Shown here in pieces: positions 1 through 10,600 of a stretch of 64,000 bases of DNA. A program made the position numbers and the translations under genes. The stretch spans positions 1-64,000 of the forward strand of contig JANWVR010000062.1 of NCBI GenBank assembly GCA_025056735.1, read 5' to 3'. The notes beneath the pieces are model-generated. The model saw nothing but the letters and a program-made list of their open reading frames with translations, had not been told where the DNA came from and did no database searches. This stretch comes from Saprospiraceae bacterium. GTDB lineage: Bacteria > Bacteroidota > Bacteroidia > Chitinophagales > Saprospiraceae. Numbering within the stretch: position 1 is the first letter of the stretch; every line of letters begins with the position of its first letter.

Positions 1-21
1 CGCCTGGAGCATAGCTGATGT

Positions 22-63
22 CGCACGATACGCCCACGCAGGATTGAGCGTGGGCGGCGTGCG
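22..63. other. strong hairpin (CGCAC..CGCCCACGC / GCGTGGGCG..GTGCG)
   Basis: 9-bp perfect stem CGCCCACGC(31-39)/GCGTGGGCG(48-56), extended by CGCAC/GTGCG across a small internal loop; no ORF. Confidence 0.55.
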
Positions 64-79
64 CCCCCAAAAGCGTTAA

Positions 80-123
80 GCAGAACAACGTCGCCAAGCG
101 GGGAAGGGCGGACATTGTTCTGC
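80..123. other. hairpin (GCAGAACAA / TTGTTCTGC)
   Basis: 9-bp perfect arms 80-88 and 115-123, with an inner GTCGCC/GGCGGAC stem carrying one bulge. Confidence 0.5.
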
Positions 124-527
124 TCGAAAAAAAGTTGGTCAGCAAACTCTTAGCGCGACCACAACCAGGCTGAGAGGCCTCGTAGACTTTTTTCATGAGA
201 TTGATAATTTAGTTAAGCGTTATTAGAGATAACCGGTAATTCCTTACATCTCAAGGGATTAAATGCGCTTTTTGAACGAAATGATCGGTTTCTGAGCCGT
301 TCGCCAAGCGCCATGAGAGGCGTTCTTTTCTTACTCGCAAAAATGATGCCTGTCTTGAAAAGAACTTCGAAGGGGATATTACATCACTCTTCTACGGTGC
401 GAAGGTACGCACGCGCCTTTTAATGCTACAAGAGGTACGCGATTTTTTTTTCCACATACCTGTTTTTTTTCATCAGGGCAAAAGTAGCGCTGCCCTCCTG
501 ATGCGCCAAAGCCCGAGTCATTTTTTT

Positions 528-1193
528 TTATTTTAAAAAATACGCCAACGAGCACCGCAGGGCTGAAGTGCGCAGGTAAGGGCCGGGGGTGGCAAAGTCT
601 AAATATCGGTATAAGTTTTTCACCCCCAGATAGTAACGGGCGTTGGCGCGAAAGCGCCCTTCGCCCAGCGCGATGCCGGCAGCGAGGCCGTAGTCCAGCC
701 CGGAGAAGGCGTCGTTGAGTTCTACGGCGCGCGTGGCGCGGTTGATGTTTTCGTAATCGCCGATCATGAGCTCGCGCTGCCGGCGGTTGAGGTGGTCAAA
801 ATTTCCGCCCAAAAACCCACCCGCCTGCAGCCACAGCGGGACATCCCGCGAGGGCTGCCAGCCGACAAGGAGGGCGGTCTCGAAGGAATAAAACTTATAG
901 GTGTACAGGTGGCTTTCCGGCGGCGCATCAGCCCGGAAATAAACCGCATGGGCATGCGCGCCGCCTTCGGTCAGGACGACTTCCTGCGTCAGCTCCCACC
1001 ACCGGCGCGGGCCAACCGCAAAGGCGAAACCCACCACAGGCGCCACCCGCCCAGAAGCGGTGGTGAACATGTCGGAGCGAAGCAACGTGTACTGCACGCC
1101 CGACAGGAAGCCCATCTGGTAGCGCAGCTGAGCAGCCAACGCTAAGGGCATCAGCCCTGCAAACAACCCGAAGAAAAAGTAGAGCCTGTTCAT
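528..1193 (-). CDS. hypothetical exported protein, possible outer-membrane beta-barrel
   Basis: ORF with internal start MNRLYFFFGLFAGLMPLALAAQ (signal peptide), alternating beta-rich sequence and aromatic C-terminus. Confidence 0.55.
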   Translation of the reverse strand: MNRLYFFFGLFAGLMPLALAAQLRYQMGFLSGVQYTLLRSDMFTTASGRVAPVVGFAFAVGPRRWWELTQEVVLTEGGAHAHAVYFRADAPPESHLYTYKFYSFETALLVGWQPSRDVPLWLQAGGFLGGNFDHLNRRQRELMIGDYENINRATRAVELNDAFSGLDYGLAAGIALGEGRFRANARYYLGVKNLYRYLDFATPGPYLRTSALRCSLAYFLK

Positions 1194-1339
1194 ATCCGTA
1201 TCTCCCAGACTTGTTTGGCGTGGCCTGTCTGGTATTATCTCCTCACTCCCCTCGCTAACGTCCCCCTCCGCGACTCTGGCATGAGACGCGGCATCTGCTG
1301 CGTGCAAAAGTCGGTATTTTTTCTAATGCTCTAGGGGGC

Positions 1340-1500
1340 GACCAAACAAGTTTGGTCGGTACTGGGCCAAACAAGTTTGGCGGCTACTGGTGGTGGTGCT
1401 GGGCCAAACAAGTTTGGCGACTACTGCTGGTGGCGCTGGGCCAAACAAGTTTGGCGGCTACTGGTGGTGCACTGGGCCAAACAAGTTTGGCGACTACTGG
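1340..1500. repeat. palindromic repeat array 1 (GCCAAACAAGTTTGGC units x5)
   Basis: 16-mers at 1341-1356 (ACCAAACAAGTTTGGT), 1366-1381, 1403-1418, 1440-1455, 1476-1491; array ends directly beside the TAA stop of the 1502-7450 CDS. Confidence 0.9.
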
Positions 1501-1501
1501 G

Positions 1502-4500
1502 TTAGCGGAGGAGGGTGACGTCGCCCCGGCGCAGGCGTCGTTCGCCGTCGCCGGAGCAGATGATTTCTAAGAGCCAGACATATACGTCCGAGGGGGCAGG
1601 CTGGCCGTCGGAGGTACCATCCCAGGCGGCGGAGGCGCCGAAGGATTCGTAGATTTTCTGACCCCAGCGGTTGTAGATGGCTAAATAGGCGATGACCTCG
1701 ACACCTTCATAGGGAGCGGGTTTGAACACGTCGTTGTGGCCGTCGCCGTCGGGGGTGAAGGCGTTGGGCATGCGGATGCGCGCCGGATCGCAGGGTGGCT
1801 GCGGGAAAAGCCGGTAGGTGAGCGTATCAGAGCAGCCTTCGCTGTTGAAGACGATCACCGAATACGTTGCCGTGTCGGTGGGCGTTACGGTGGGCGCGGG
1901 GCAATTGGTGCAGGAGAGGCCAGTGGTGGGCGTCCAATAGTAGTTGGCATATCCGGCAGGCGCGTAGAGCGTCAGCGTCTGGCCGACGGCGAAGAAGAGG
2001 GTGTCTTCGGTTTTGGACAACACAGGTGCGTTCAGGGTTTGCACCTGAATGCAGTGGGTGCTGTCGCAGCCGGCAGTAGAGGGAAACTTTCGGCAGAACT
2101 GCCCGCTCTGGAGCACGGGTTGGCCAAAGACCCATACGGTGTCGGACGGGCAGCGGAAGAGGCGCTCCTCCGTGTCGGGCACGCGCTCGACGCGGAGCAG
2201 GAGCAGGCTGTCGCAGCCGGCGAAGTTTTTGAGCAGGCGCGTGTACACCCCAGGCTCGTCGGTCAGGATATTGAACACGGGTACGGGCGCGCCCTTGCAG
2301 GTGCGGATGCGCCCCAAGTCGGTGGTGTCGGGCGGGAGCACGACGATGCGGGCCGAGTCGCGCAGTTCGCAGCCTTCGGCGCTGAGGGCTCTAATATAAT
2401 AGGTGTGGGTGGCCGCAGGCTTTATCGTCTGGACGAGCGCGTTGGGCTGGGTGATACCCGGCCCTTGCCACTGGGCGCTGACGGCGCCGATGAGCTGGAG
2501 CGTAACAGTGCCGCCTGCGCAGATCGGATTGAGGTATGGGGCCAATTGCGGCCCAAAGAGAGCGCGCACCTCGAAGCGGTGAGTTATGGTGCATCCGGCG
2601 GCGCTGGTTTCCTGCAGGGTAAACGGAAAGACGCCTGCGGCAGGAGGCGCAAAGACGAACGACGGACACGCGGTGCAGGGCGGCGTCGGGCCGCTCGTCC
2701 AGGCGTAGGCACGGTCGGGTAGGCTATCGGGCAGGCCGACCGCAACGCCCTGGCCCACACATGTGGTTTGTTGCTTCCACAGAACGGAGTCCACGCGGAG
2801 GCGCAGAGCAGTGTCGGCGCAGGCGCAGTTTTCGGCGCCAGGCAACACGATGAGCAGGCGGCAGAAGTCCGGCGCGGCAGGGCCGCTGAAGGCGCGAACA
2901 GCGCTCTGCCCGGCCGCCAGTGGGAGGTTGGCGTTGTCTTTGGCCAGTACTGAGTCGGCGCCGGGCGTGTAGGCGCCGTCGCCGTTGCGGTCCCAGACGA
3001 GCCACAGCGAGGAGAGCGCCGCGGGCGTTGGGCCGTCGTTGCGCACCTCGGCGCGGTATTCGCCGGCGCCGCCCACTACCCTACCCGATGCGTTCAGGAG
3101 CGCCAGGTCGGCGCTGTAAGGAGGCAGCGCCAGCGTTGCCTGGCCCGTAACGGTGTAGATCACGCAGTTGTTGTTGAGGGTTGGGCAGAACGCCACGGCG
3201 CGCTGGCGCGTTTCGGCGCGGAGCACTGCGCCGCTGCAGTCGGGCTGGTCGCCCGTGCGCAGGCGCAAGCGGAAGTTCAGGACAGCACCGCCGGCCAGTC
3301 CTGCTGGCAGCGGCAGGCGCAGCGTCTGCCCCACCTGCTGCGGCGGCCCTGCAGGCGCATTCGCGCCGGGCACATATGAACCCGAAACGTACGTATAGCC
3401 CGGCGGTAAAGCGAGGTACAGGCTATCGCCCGCCAGCGGCGAGCCGCCCAGCAACACGTTGAACTCCAGCACCCGCTCGGAGCGGCACGACAACGGACCT
3501 GCCGTTGCATCCGTCAAAAGCATCTGGGTAGTGTAAGAGGGAATCGTGCCCTCGACGGCGATGGGGTCGCTGGCTTTGCGCAAGATGTTGCTAGGCCGAC
3601 CGCAGTACCACTCCGCCTGAGCGCCCAGGATGATCTGACTGTTGGACACCACGCCGCATGCCGTAACCACCCGGAAGCGGATGCGCAGGGCGTTTTGAGG
3701 CGCCGTGTTTACGCCAGGCAGCCCATCGGGTAGGGCCGCGCCCAGTAGAGCGGCGATGTCCCACTCCAATACGCCAGTACTCGTCGGCGTCGGGTCGGGG
3801 ATGTTCACCCAAGCGCTGCCCGCCGGATAGGCCATTTGGCACGAACCCGGTAACAGCTGAAAGCCCGGCGGCAGCTGGATGGCCGCTACCGGCTTGTAAG
3901 CGTGGCCCAGGTCGGCATTGAAGAGTTCCAGCTCGAAGTAATCCGACGTGTCGCACAGGGGGACATTTTTGGGCAGCCGGGCCAGTTCCAGCTCGACTTC
4001 GGGTTTGCGCGGCACGAGGCGGATGGCGAGGGTGTCTTCGTCGCAGGTGAAGGGCGGCTCGGGCGTACAGCCCCAGCCGAAAATGACCCGGAGCAGCTGC
4101 GGATCGCAGGTGAGGTTGCGGGCGCGCAGGCGGAGCGTCCAGGTAACTGAGGGCGGCACCGTGCCCAGCTGGAACATCCCGTTAACGACGGAGAACGTCT
4201 GGCCGGTTTCGAGCACGGTCAGCGTCGCGTTAGCAAGCCCTCCGTCCGGCGGCGTTACCAATCGAATATGATAGGCAGGTATTGGGAACGGCGTCAGGTT
4301 GCGCAGCGTCAGGTCGAAGGTAACCGCGTCGGTGGTGAAGCCATAGGATGGCTCAGCAGTGCGCAGGGAGTCGCGGGGTACGCTGGTGAAGAAGGTGATG
4401 GCGCCCGCCACGGAGTCCTGCCACGTGCGCCCTTTGTTGATACAGCCCATGTAATTTATGGCGAAGGACTGAGTAGCCATTTGTGGATATTCCATTCGAC

Positions 4501-7450
4501 AGTTTGGAGGGAACCTGACCTGTGTGGTGAACTGATAGCCTTCGTCCAACGGCTGCGCGTACAACCCGGAGAAATCTAAGGTCATCTTCCTGTCAGCAAC
4601 CACTTGAAGGGGTAGCGGCAGTGCTGAAACCAGCGGATGGCTTTCCTGTAGGCGGAGCCATTCGACCTGGGCTGATTGCGGATCAATACTGGGCGGTAAC
4701 CTTAACCAGTAGTCCGAGACCTTCGAGAGCGGTCTTATTTCATAAGGGAAGAAATTAGATCGCGCCAACTGCACCACATAAGAAAGCGGCGACGACTGGA
4801 GTGCGGTCTCACAGGGGCGGATGTTCCAGACCCCTGCTCGGAAGGTGTCGCTCACGCCGGTGTATTGCAGCATAAGCGTATCGCCGCCGCGATAGTAGTA
4901 CGGCAGCGGGACCGGTGTGGCCATTACCCGCATCCCTGCCTCGATATTCACCAAGGGCGGACGCCTGAGTTTTGTTTTGGTGTAATTGAAATCGTACTTC
5001 CACAGCGTGTACAGAGCGAGCGAGTCTCCGGCTTTCAGTTGATAGTCTTCAGGGAGGCATCCCTGGGACGCTAATGCTGAGAAGGGCATGGTGATGATGC
5101 GGCTCTGGGAGACCAGCTCGTCCTGAACGACCGGCGGTTTGATGTTGACCGCCTGAAGTCTTACGTAAACTCGATCCAGGATGAGATTAGATAGTTGGGT
5201 GGAGCAGAGGTAGGACTGTTCGGTCTTACTATCCCAGACGCGAAGCCACACTTTGAGCAGGCGGAGCGAGTCGGCTGAAGCAAAGTTATTCTGCGCTGTG
5301 TTGGGAGGGAGGCCGCCTAAAGGAATGGTGTCGAAGGCGTTGTCGTATGCAAAACCGCTGCGCGCTACCTCAAAGAAGAGTTGATGCTTAAGAGCACCCA
5401 TCGGATCGCCCTCCAGCATTTTGGTAGAGGAGACCACCAGCATCGTATCGCCGGCCATAAAACGGTCGAGGCGGATTTGATTTCTATCGGCAGGCTCGTT
5501 GTTATCGGCAATTCGGTCGTTGTTGGCGTCGAGAAGGCCCACGTTCGTGCGCTCAATGCGCAGGTGGTGCCTGAACCTGCGCTTCGCGCATTCGAGGCAA
5601 TCACGTGAGTTCCGTACGCAGTCGGGCCACTGGCAGCTGGTCCGCAGGCGGAAATGGTCGCACACGCCAACGCCGCAAAGCGGGTCGCTTAGCAGGTCGC
5701 GCGTGAGCGACATGCGTACCCTTCCTACATATCCGCATTCTCCACAGAAGTCGCCTGGCAAGGGCAAATCCGTAGCTATGCTCATACCTGAAAAAATCAA
5801 CCCAGAGCCTCCCATGCCCGCGTAGTAAGCATCGGGGATACACGTGCTTATCACCTTGAATTCCAGTCGCAGGGAATCGTCAATGGGGAGCGGAAAGGCC
5901 ATGCGCACCCGTTGATACGGCAGGAGCGTGTCTATGGTAAATACAACGGGCGGCACGCCGTTCAGCAAAGGCACGTCGTTGAAAGACGACCAGAAGAGGC
6001 CCCAGGGCAGGTCTATCTGGATCCACACGTAGCCGGACTCATACTGCAGCCGGTTGCTGTTCATCAGTATGCGCAGCGTATATTCCTCTCCCTCCTGAAG
6101 GCACCGGCCAATGGTGTAGTGTATGCTCCCCAGCAGGATATCTTGCGGATTGATTTGCACCGTATTGATCTCTACCGCAGCATTTTGGCAGGGTCTAGGG
6201 TAAAATTGCAGCACCGTCATGCGAGGCGCTGGCATCTGGCAGCGGTCTCCTACGCAATAATAGAAATCGTAGTACACCCACAGGGTGTCTCCTACGGGTA
6301 TACTGGGCAGGACGAACGAGAGGGTTCTGGCCACCTGCCGCTCACAGGACTCAAGTTGAAGGGTATCAAACTGATTGAGGGCCAACGGCGTCGTCTGCCC
6401 GGCCTTGACAATACGGAAAGAATAAGGGTCGAAACCCGCCGACGCACCTGCCGAGGAGATGCTCACCTGGATGAGCACATCCTGGGCTTCTAACTGCCCT
6501 GTGTTGACGAAACCAAAGGCGCCCTCTGAGGCCTCTTTCGCACAGCCATCCCATGGCAGCGGATAACGCGGCACCACGTCCACGTCTACAGTTTTGGACG
6601 TCAGCTGAATAAACACATCGGCTACCGCGCTGTCGCCCTGACACGGCGCCTGCGTGGATGCGCAACTCCAGGCCACCGACAGATACGAGCGCGACCTCGT
6701 GGTAGCACAGGTATCAATCCTCAATCGCTCTACGATGCGCACCGTCTCGCCAAAGTCGAGCAGGGTGTCGCCGTTGCCAAACTGGCTGAAAAATGCGCCT
6801 GAGAAATAGGCGTTGTAATTCTTGTCCTTGGTCTGCTCCGACGCTGCGCCCAGCGCCTGTACCGTAAAGCCGCCCTGCGAGGTGTCGCGGAAGAACAAAT
6901 GCCGCACGGGCGCCAACCGCGTATTGCGCACGTGGATGGTGCGCTCCAGTACATCGCCGTATTCGCCCGACAGCACGGCGTTGTCCACCTGCACGACGAC
7001 GAGCAGGCTGGTCTGTATCTGAAACTTCGTGGTCGTTACCGACTCGCTGAAGGCGCCGCTTTTTACCTCCAGCCCTGCGCTGAACAGCTGCCCGGCGTTG
7101 ATGGCATTGGCCAACGCACAGTCGGCGTATACGGAAAACCGCAGGGCCGTTAGAGCGCCTGTGCCCAGGTCAGGGAGGCGAAACACAGGCCGCTCTAAGT
7201 TGCTCAGGTTGAACTCTGAGGCCCCCACAACGCTGCCCGGCACGTACTGCACGCCCGCTGGTAGCACAACCGTCAGCGAAGCGCCCGAGACAGGAGCGCC
7301 GGTCTGATTGCGCACTGAAATAAAAAAGGTGTCAGAAGCGCATACGGCCAGCTGGTCGGGCGTCTGAAAGAAAAGGGCAAACGATTGCCCAAATATAAAG
7401 GTGCTTGGAGCCGCTACCCAAAAGGCGAGAATGAGGCAAAACAGGCGCAT
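1502..7450 (-). CDS. giant secreted surface protein with DUF11/PKD-like repeats and T9SS type B (gliding motility-associated, CHU_C-like) C-terminal domain
   Basis: 1982 aa, signal peptide MRLFCLILAFWVAAPSTFIFG; C-terminus MPNAFTPDGDGHNDVFKP...IYNRWGQKIYES..WDGTSDGQPAPSDVYVW. Confidence 0.9.
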   Translation of the reverse strand: MRLFCLILAFWVAAPSTFIFGQSFALFFQTPDQLAVCASDTFFISVRNQTGAPVSGASLTVVLPAGVQYVPGSVVGASEFNLSNLERPVFRLPDLGTGALTALRFSVYADCALANAINAGQLFSAGLEVKSGAFSESVTTTKFQIQTSLLVVVQVDNAVLSGEYGDVLERTIHVRNTRLAPVRHLFFRDTSQGGFTVQALGAASEQTKDKNYNAYFSGAFFSQFGNGDTLLDFGETVRIVERLRIDTCATTRSRSYLSVAWSCASTQAPCQGDSAVADVFIQLTSKTVDVDVVPRYPLPWDGCAKEASEGAFGFVNTGQLEAQDVLIQVSISSAGASAGFDPYSFRIVKAGQTTPLALNQFDTLQLESCERQVARTLSFVLPSIPVGDTLWVYYDFYYCVGDRCQMPAPRMTVLQFYPRPCQNAAVEINTVQINPQDILLGSIHYTIGRCLQEGEEYTLRILMNSNRLQYESGYVWIQIDLPWGLFWSSFNDVPLLNGVPPVVFTIDTLLPYQRVRMAFPLPIDDSLRLEFKVISTCIPDAYYAGMGGSGLIFSGMSIATDLPLPGDFCGECGYVGRVRMSLTRDLLSDPLCGVGVCDHFRLRTSCQWPDCVRNSRDCLECAKRRFRHHLRIERTNVGLLDANNDRIADNNEPADRNQIRLDRFMAGDTMLVVSSTKMLEGDPMGALKHQLFFEVARSGFAYDNAFDTIPLGGLPPNTAQNNFASADSLRLLKVWLRVWDSKTEQSYLCSTQLSNLILDRVYVRLQAVNIKPPVVQDELVSQSRIITMPFSALASQGCLPEDYQLKAGDSLALYTLWKYDFNYTKTKLRRPPLVNIEAGMRVMATPVPLPYYYRGGDTLMLQYTGVSDTFRAGVWNIRPCETALQSSPLSYVVQLARSNFFPYEIRPLSKVSDYWLRLPPSIDPQSAQVEWLRLQESHPLVSALPLPLQVVADRKMTLDFSGLYAQPLDEGYQFTTQVRFPPNCRMEYPQMATQSFAINYMGCINKGRTWQDSVAGAITFFTSVPRDSLRTAEPSYGFTTDAVTFDLTLRNLTPFPIPAYHIRLVTPPDGGLANATLTVLETGQTFSVVNGMFQLGTVPPSVTWTLRLRARNLTCDPQLLRVIFGWGCTPEPPFTCDEDTLAIRLVPRKPEVELELARLPKNVPLCDTSDYFELELFNADLGHAYKPVAAIQLPPGFQLLPGSCQMAYPAGSAWVNIPDPTPTSTGVLEWDIAALLGAALPDGLPGVNTAPQNALRIRFRVVTACGVVSNSQIILGAQAEWYCGRPSNILRKASDPIAVEGTIPSYTTQMLLTDATAGPLSCRSERVLEFNVLLGGSPLAGDSLYLALPPGYTYVSGSYVPGANAPAGPPQQVGQTLRLPLPAGLAGGAVLNFRLRLRTGDQPDCSGAVLRAETRQRAVAFCPTLNNNCVIYTVTGQATLALPPYSADLALLNASGRVVGGAGEYRAEVRNDGPTPAALSSLWLVWDRNGDGAYTPGADSVLAKDNANLPLAAGQSAVRAFSGPAAPDFCRLLIVLPGAENCACADTALRLRVDSVLWKQQTTCVGQGVAVGLPDSLPDRAYAWTSGPTPPCTACPSFVFAPPAAGVFPFTLQETSAAGCTITHRFEVRALFGPQLAPYLNPICAGGTVTLQLIGAVSAQWQGPGITQPNALVQTIKPAATHTYYIRALSAEGCELRDSARIVVLPPDTTDLGRIRTCKGAPVPVFNILTDEPGVYTRLLKNFAGCDSLLLLRVERVPDTEERLFRCPSDTVWVFGQPVLQSGQFCRKFPSTAGCDSTHCIQVQTLNAPVLSKTEDTLFFAVGQTLTLYAPAGYANYYWTPTTGLSCTNCPAPTVTPTDTATYSVIVFNSEGCSDTLTYRLFPQPPCDPARIRMPNAFTPDGDGHNDVFKPAPYEGVEVIAYLAIYNRWGQKIYESFGASAAWDGTSDGQPAPSDVYVWLLEIICSGDGERRLRRGDVTLLR

Positions 7451-7686
7451 GGACGAGCAGTTGAATTCGTTTTTATTCGTGCTACAAATCTACCGTATTA
7501 AACGCCAAATAAGCAATAGCGCTCATGCCAAAATGCCGTAAAAAAGACTATATTTTTTTCGCACCGCCAGCAGGCTGCTCACGGAGGTTACGCATGGCTG
7601 GAATGGAAGGCTCGTCAGCGTCGCAAAGGCTGCTGGCTTGTGTCGGACTGTTCTCATCCTCGCTGGCTGGCGTTGGCGGGTTCTCT

Positions 7687-10600
7687 TCAAAGCCGTACTA
7701 AGCGGTGCACGGCGCGGCCGTTGGCGGTCTCTGCCGAGAAATACAGGACGCCCGAAGTGTTTGCCAACTCCTTGCCTGTCAGGCGAATGGCCTGAATGCC
7801 GGCGCCAAAATCGCCCGTCTTTTCCCAGAGTAAGCGGCCTGCGACGTCGTGCACGCGCAGCACGGCGCGGCCCTCTTGGGGCAGCTGAACATGCACCCAA
7901 GTCTCTTCGCCGAAGGGATTGGGCTGGCTGCTTAGCTTCGGCGCAGCATCCCCCCTGGCAGGCAGCTGGCTTGAAAAGCGCAGTTGTGGGCGCAGCGTCT
8001 GGCGCTGGTCGAGGCTGTACGCCTCGGTCGGTGTAATGGCGTCCGACAGCGTCAGGCATTCGCTCAGGCGGCCCGGGCGCAGCGCCCGCACGCGCAGGCG
8101 CAACACCGGCACGCCCTGTGCATCCCAGCTGAAGGTCAGGCGCCGACCGCCATGGTGCAGGGCGTAGTGTTCGGAGGTGAAGCCTGCCTCCGGCAAAACG
8201 TCGAGCACCTCCAGTCCCAAGCATTCCAACGTGCCCTGGACGCCCGCCACCGCTTCGCAGGCGCGCAGGGTGAGCGTCGTCTCTTCACCCGCATTCAGGC
8301 GGCAGTCCTCCACATCTAAGTACAGCGGCTGACGCTCTTCGGAGGCGTTGTCGTGCAAGCTAAACTTGACGCTGGCATTGGCATCGCCGACTTTTATGAT
8401 AATAAAACTGAAAGGGATAGAGTCCGAGGAGCTGATTTTTTCTGGGAGCGGCGACAGGAATGGGTTGCTGGGGTCCGGGAAAACATGAAACGTCGGCACA
8501 AAGCGCCAGGAGGGCGAGGCCGGCAGTTCGGTGTAAATGCCGAGGATGAGTTTGCGCAGCTCCAGGATGTCGAAGGTGGTTACCGTCCGCGAGCTGTTGG
8601 CGTCGGCGGCGATGATGCGGTAAGGCGTCGGCAGCAGGTCTAAGTTCAAAATGTGCCGATTGATGGTCAGCAGGTCCAGCGTGGTTACGCCTTTGACGGG
8701 GTCTTCGTCGTAGCTCGGCTGCACCACAAACGTAGAGGCAAAGGGCACCGTAAAAGAGAATTCGCCCTTTTGGTTGGTTACTTCGTAGGCGATGATAGGG
8801 CCTTGCAAAGGCGAGGCACCCTTGAGTTCGACGATGATACCGGGCGCCTTCTCGTTTTGCTCGGTGCGGATGTCGCCAGAGATGGTTTCGTCTGAAGGCG
8901 CGCACGAATAGGGCTGAGCGCCCACCTGGATGATCTGCGTACAGATGGCGGTGTTGCCGCATCGGTCGCGCACCGTCCACTCGATGCGGTGGATGCCGCG
9001 CGGCAGCTTGGGTGTAACAAAAGCCGGATTGCCGCTTTCGCGCCAGACCAACTGCACCTGAAGCGTATCGCCGTTTTGGAAACGCGCTATATCGAACTGG
9101 TACTTTTTCTGAGCCGGCACGTTTCGCCGGTCGAATTCGACCTGCGTCCCTCCGGTGTAATTGGGGTTGTTGATGTTGTTGTATCGAATAGAACCCGCGG
9201 GCGTCTGCGTCGGAGAGGGAAACACAGACTCCACCTGTCCATTGCCGTCTAAGTCTAAAAAGAGCCGGTAGCTGACGAGCACATCAGAGCGTTCGCAACC
9301 GTCGAAAGTCTGTACGGACACCGTGGCATCGGCCTCGCACAGGTCTAAGTTTTGAAAAAACCAAAAGTCCTTGTTGTCTAACGTTACATTGGTGAACTTC
9401 AAGGTATCGGAAGCGCAAGAAATGACGGGTTCTTCGGTATCCTGTACCCAGATGTACTGCTCGTAGGTGTAGCCATTGCCGTACGGGTTCCAGAACGTGC
9501 TGAAATTCGTAGGGATGTGTCCCGGCGTTACCGCCACTACCGTAGGGGCGAGGTTGGGCGGAGCATTGGGTGACGATACCAAGGGGCCTGGCCAGTTGTT
9601 TTGATGCAACGGTATAGGGTTGGGCCGCGGGTTGGGCACCACAATCAGCGGCTGATCGGGGTTGTAGTTGCAGCGGTTGTAGATTTTCCAGCGGCGCAGG
9701 AGGAGATAACACGCTTCTGGGACATTCACCCGTTCGTCAGAGAATTCAAAAGCGACGTCCTCGCACCCAAGGCTGTGGATGATGGGCAGGGTCATCATGG
9801 TACTGGGGTGGCAGTCCGCAGTGATGACGTCGTCGGGAAATTTGATGTAATAGTTGAAGTCGGCTAAGCCCGTGATCTGTTGGGTGCATTGTCCGCTGGC
9901 GCCGTTTTTATCGAACACCTGAAAGACGCGGAGCAGCGTGCCGCTGCCACACGTCCAGCTGAACTGGGTAGAGTCCAGGGTGATGGCGACGGAGTCCACG
10001 CCGCAGGAGAGGGTGGCATCCCCATAGTCCTTCAAGGTTGGGTCGAAGTCAGTGCAGGCGATGGTAACGTCTGCCGGCGCCTGGCATCGGGGCAGGTTGT
10101 TGTTCAGCACCTCGACGCGCGTGTGGCATTCGGAGTAGTGTCCGCCGCCAACGCTGTCGGGGACGGAGCCGCTCAGGACGATAGCGTCATAGACCCTCAG
10201 GGTAACGACAACGTCGGCCTCTATATCGGCACAACAGAAGCGCACGAAGTCGTTCCAGCGGGGCAGGCTGTCGCACTCGGAGGGTGCTGTCCGCCGCACC
10301 TTGAAGCGCACGGCCCGGCAGTCGTCGGTAGAGCCGTTATCGAAGAGGTCAGCAGGGGCCGAGCCATTGCCTTTGTCGTCTAAGAAGATGGTAATCAACG
10401 TATCGCACCGCGCGATGGGCTTTTGCCGGTCGCGCACGTCCAGGGTAAACTCGCACACGCCGACGTTGTCGCATGCGTCGTAGAGGGTCAGCGTCATGGG
10501 CAGCGGCCCGGTGTTCAGGTCGGCCAATTGGCCAAAGACAGCCAGCGTGTCGAAGCGCAAGGTATCGGCGCCGGCGAAATCGGTCAGTTCGGCTTCGAGC

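Noticed and set aside
473-505. CATCA..GGGC/GCCC..TGATG hairpin as a terminator for the 528-1193 gene
   Set aside because: Interrupted stem, and on the minus strand it is followed by A-rich rather than T-rich sequence; left uncalled.
1340-1500. CRISPR array interpretation of the palindromic repeat arrays
   Set aside because: Units are 16 bp with ~9-21 bp similar, non-unique spacers, only 3-5 copies, three scattered sites and no cas genes.
1352-1570. 72-aa ORF translating the GCCAAAC repeat array (NKFGGYWWW..QTSLAATG)
   Set aside because: Translation of non-coding palindromic repeats; runs into the next gene's 3' end.
1736-2722. 328-aa + strand ORF within the giant T9SS gene
   Set aside because: Antisense shadow ORF in GC-rich coding DNA; the minus-strand protein has clear domains.
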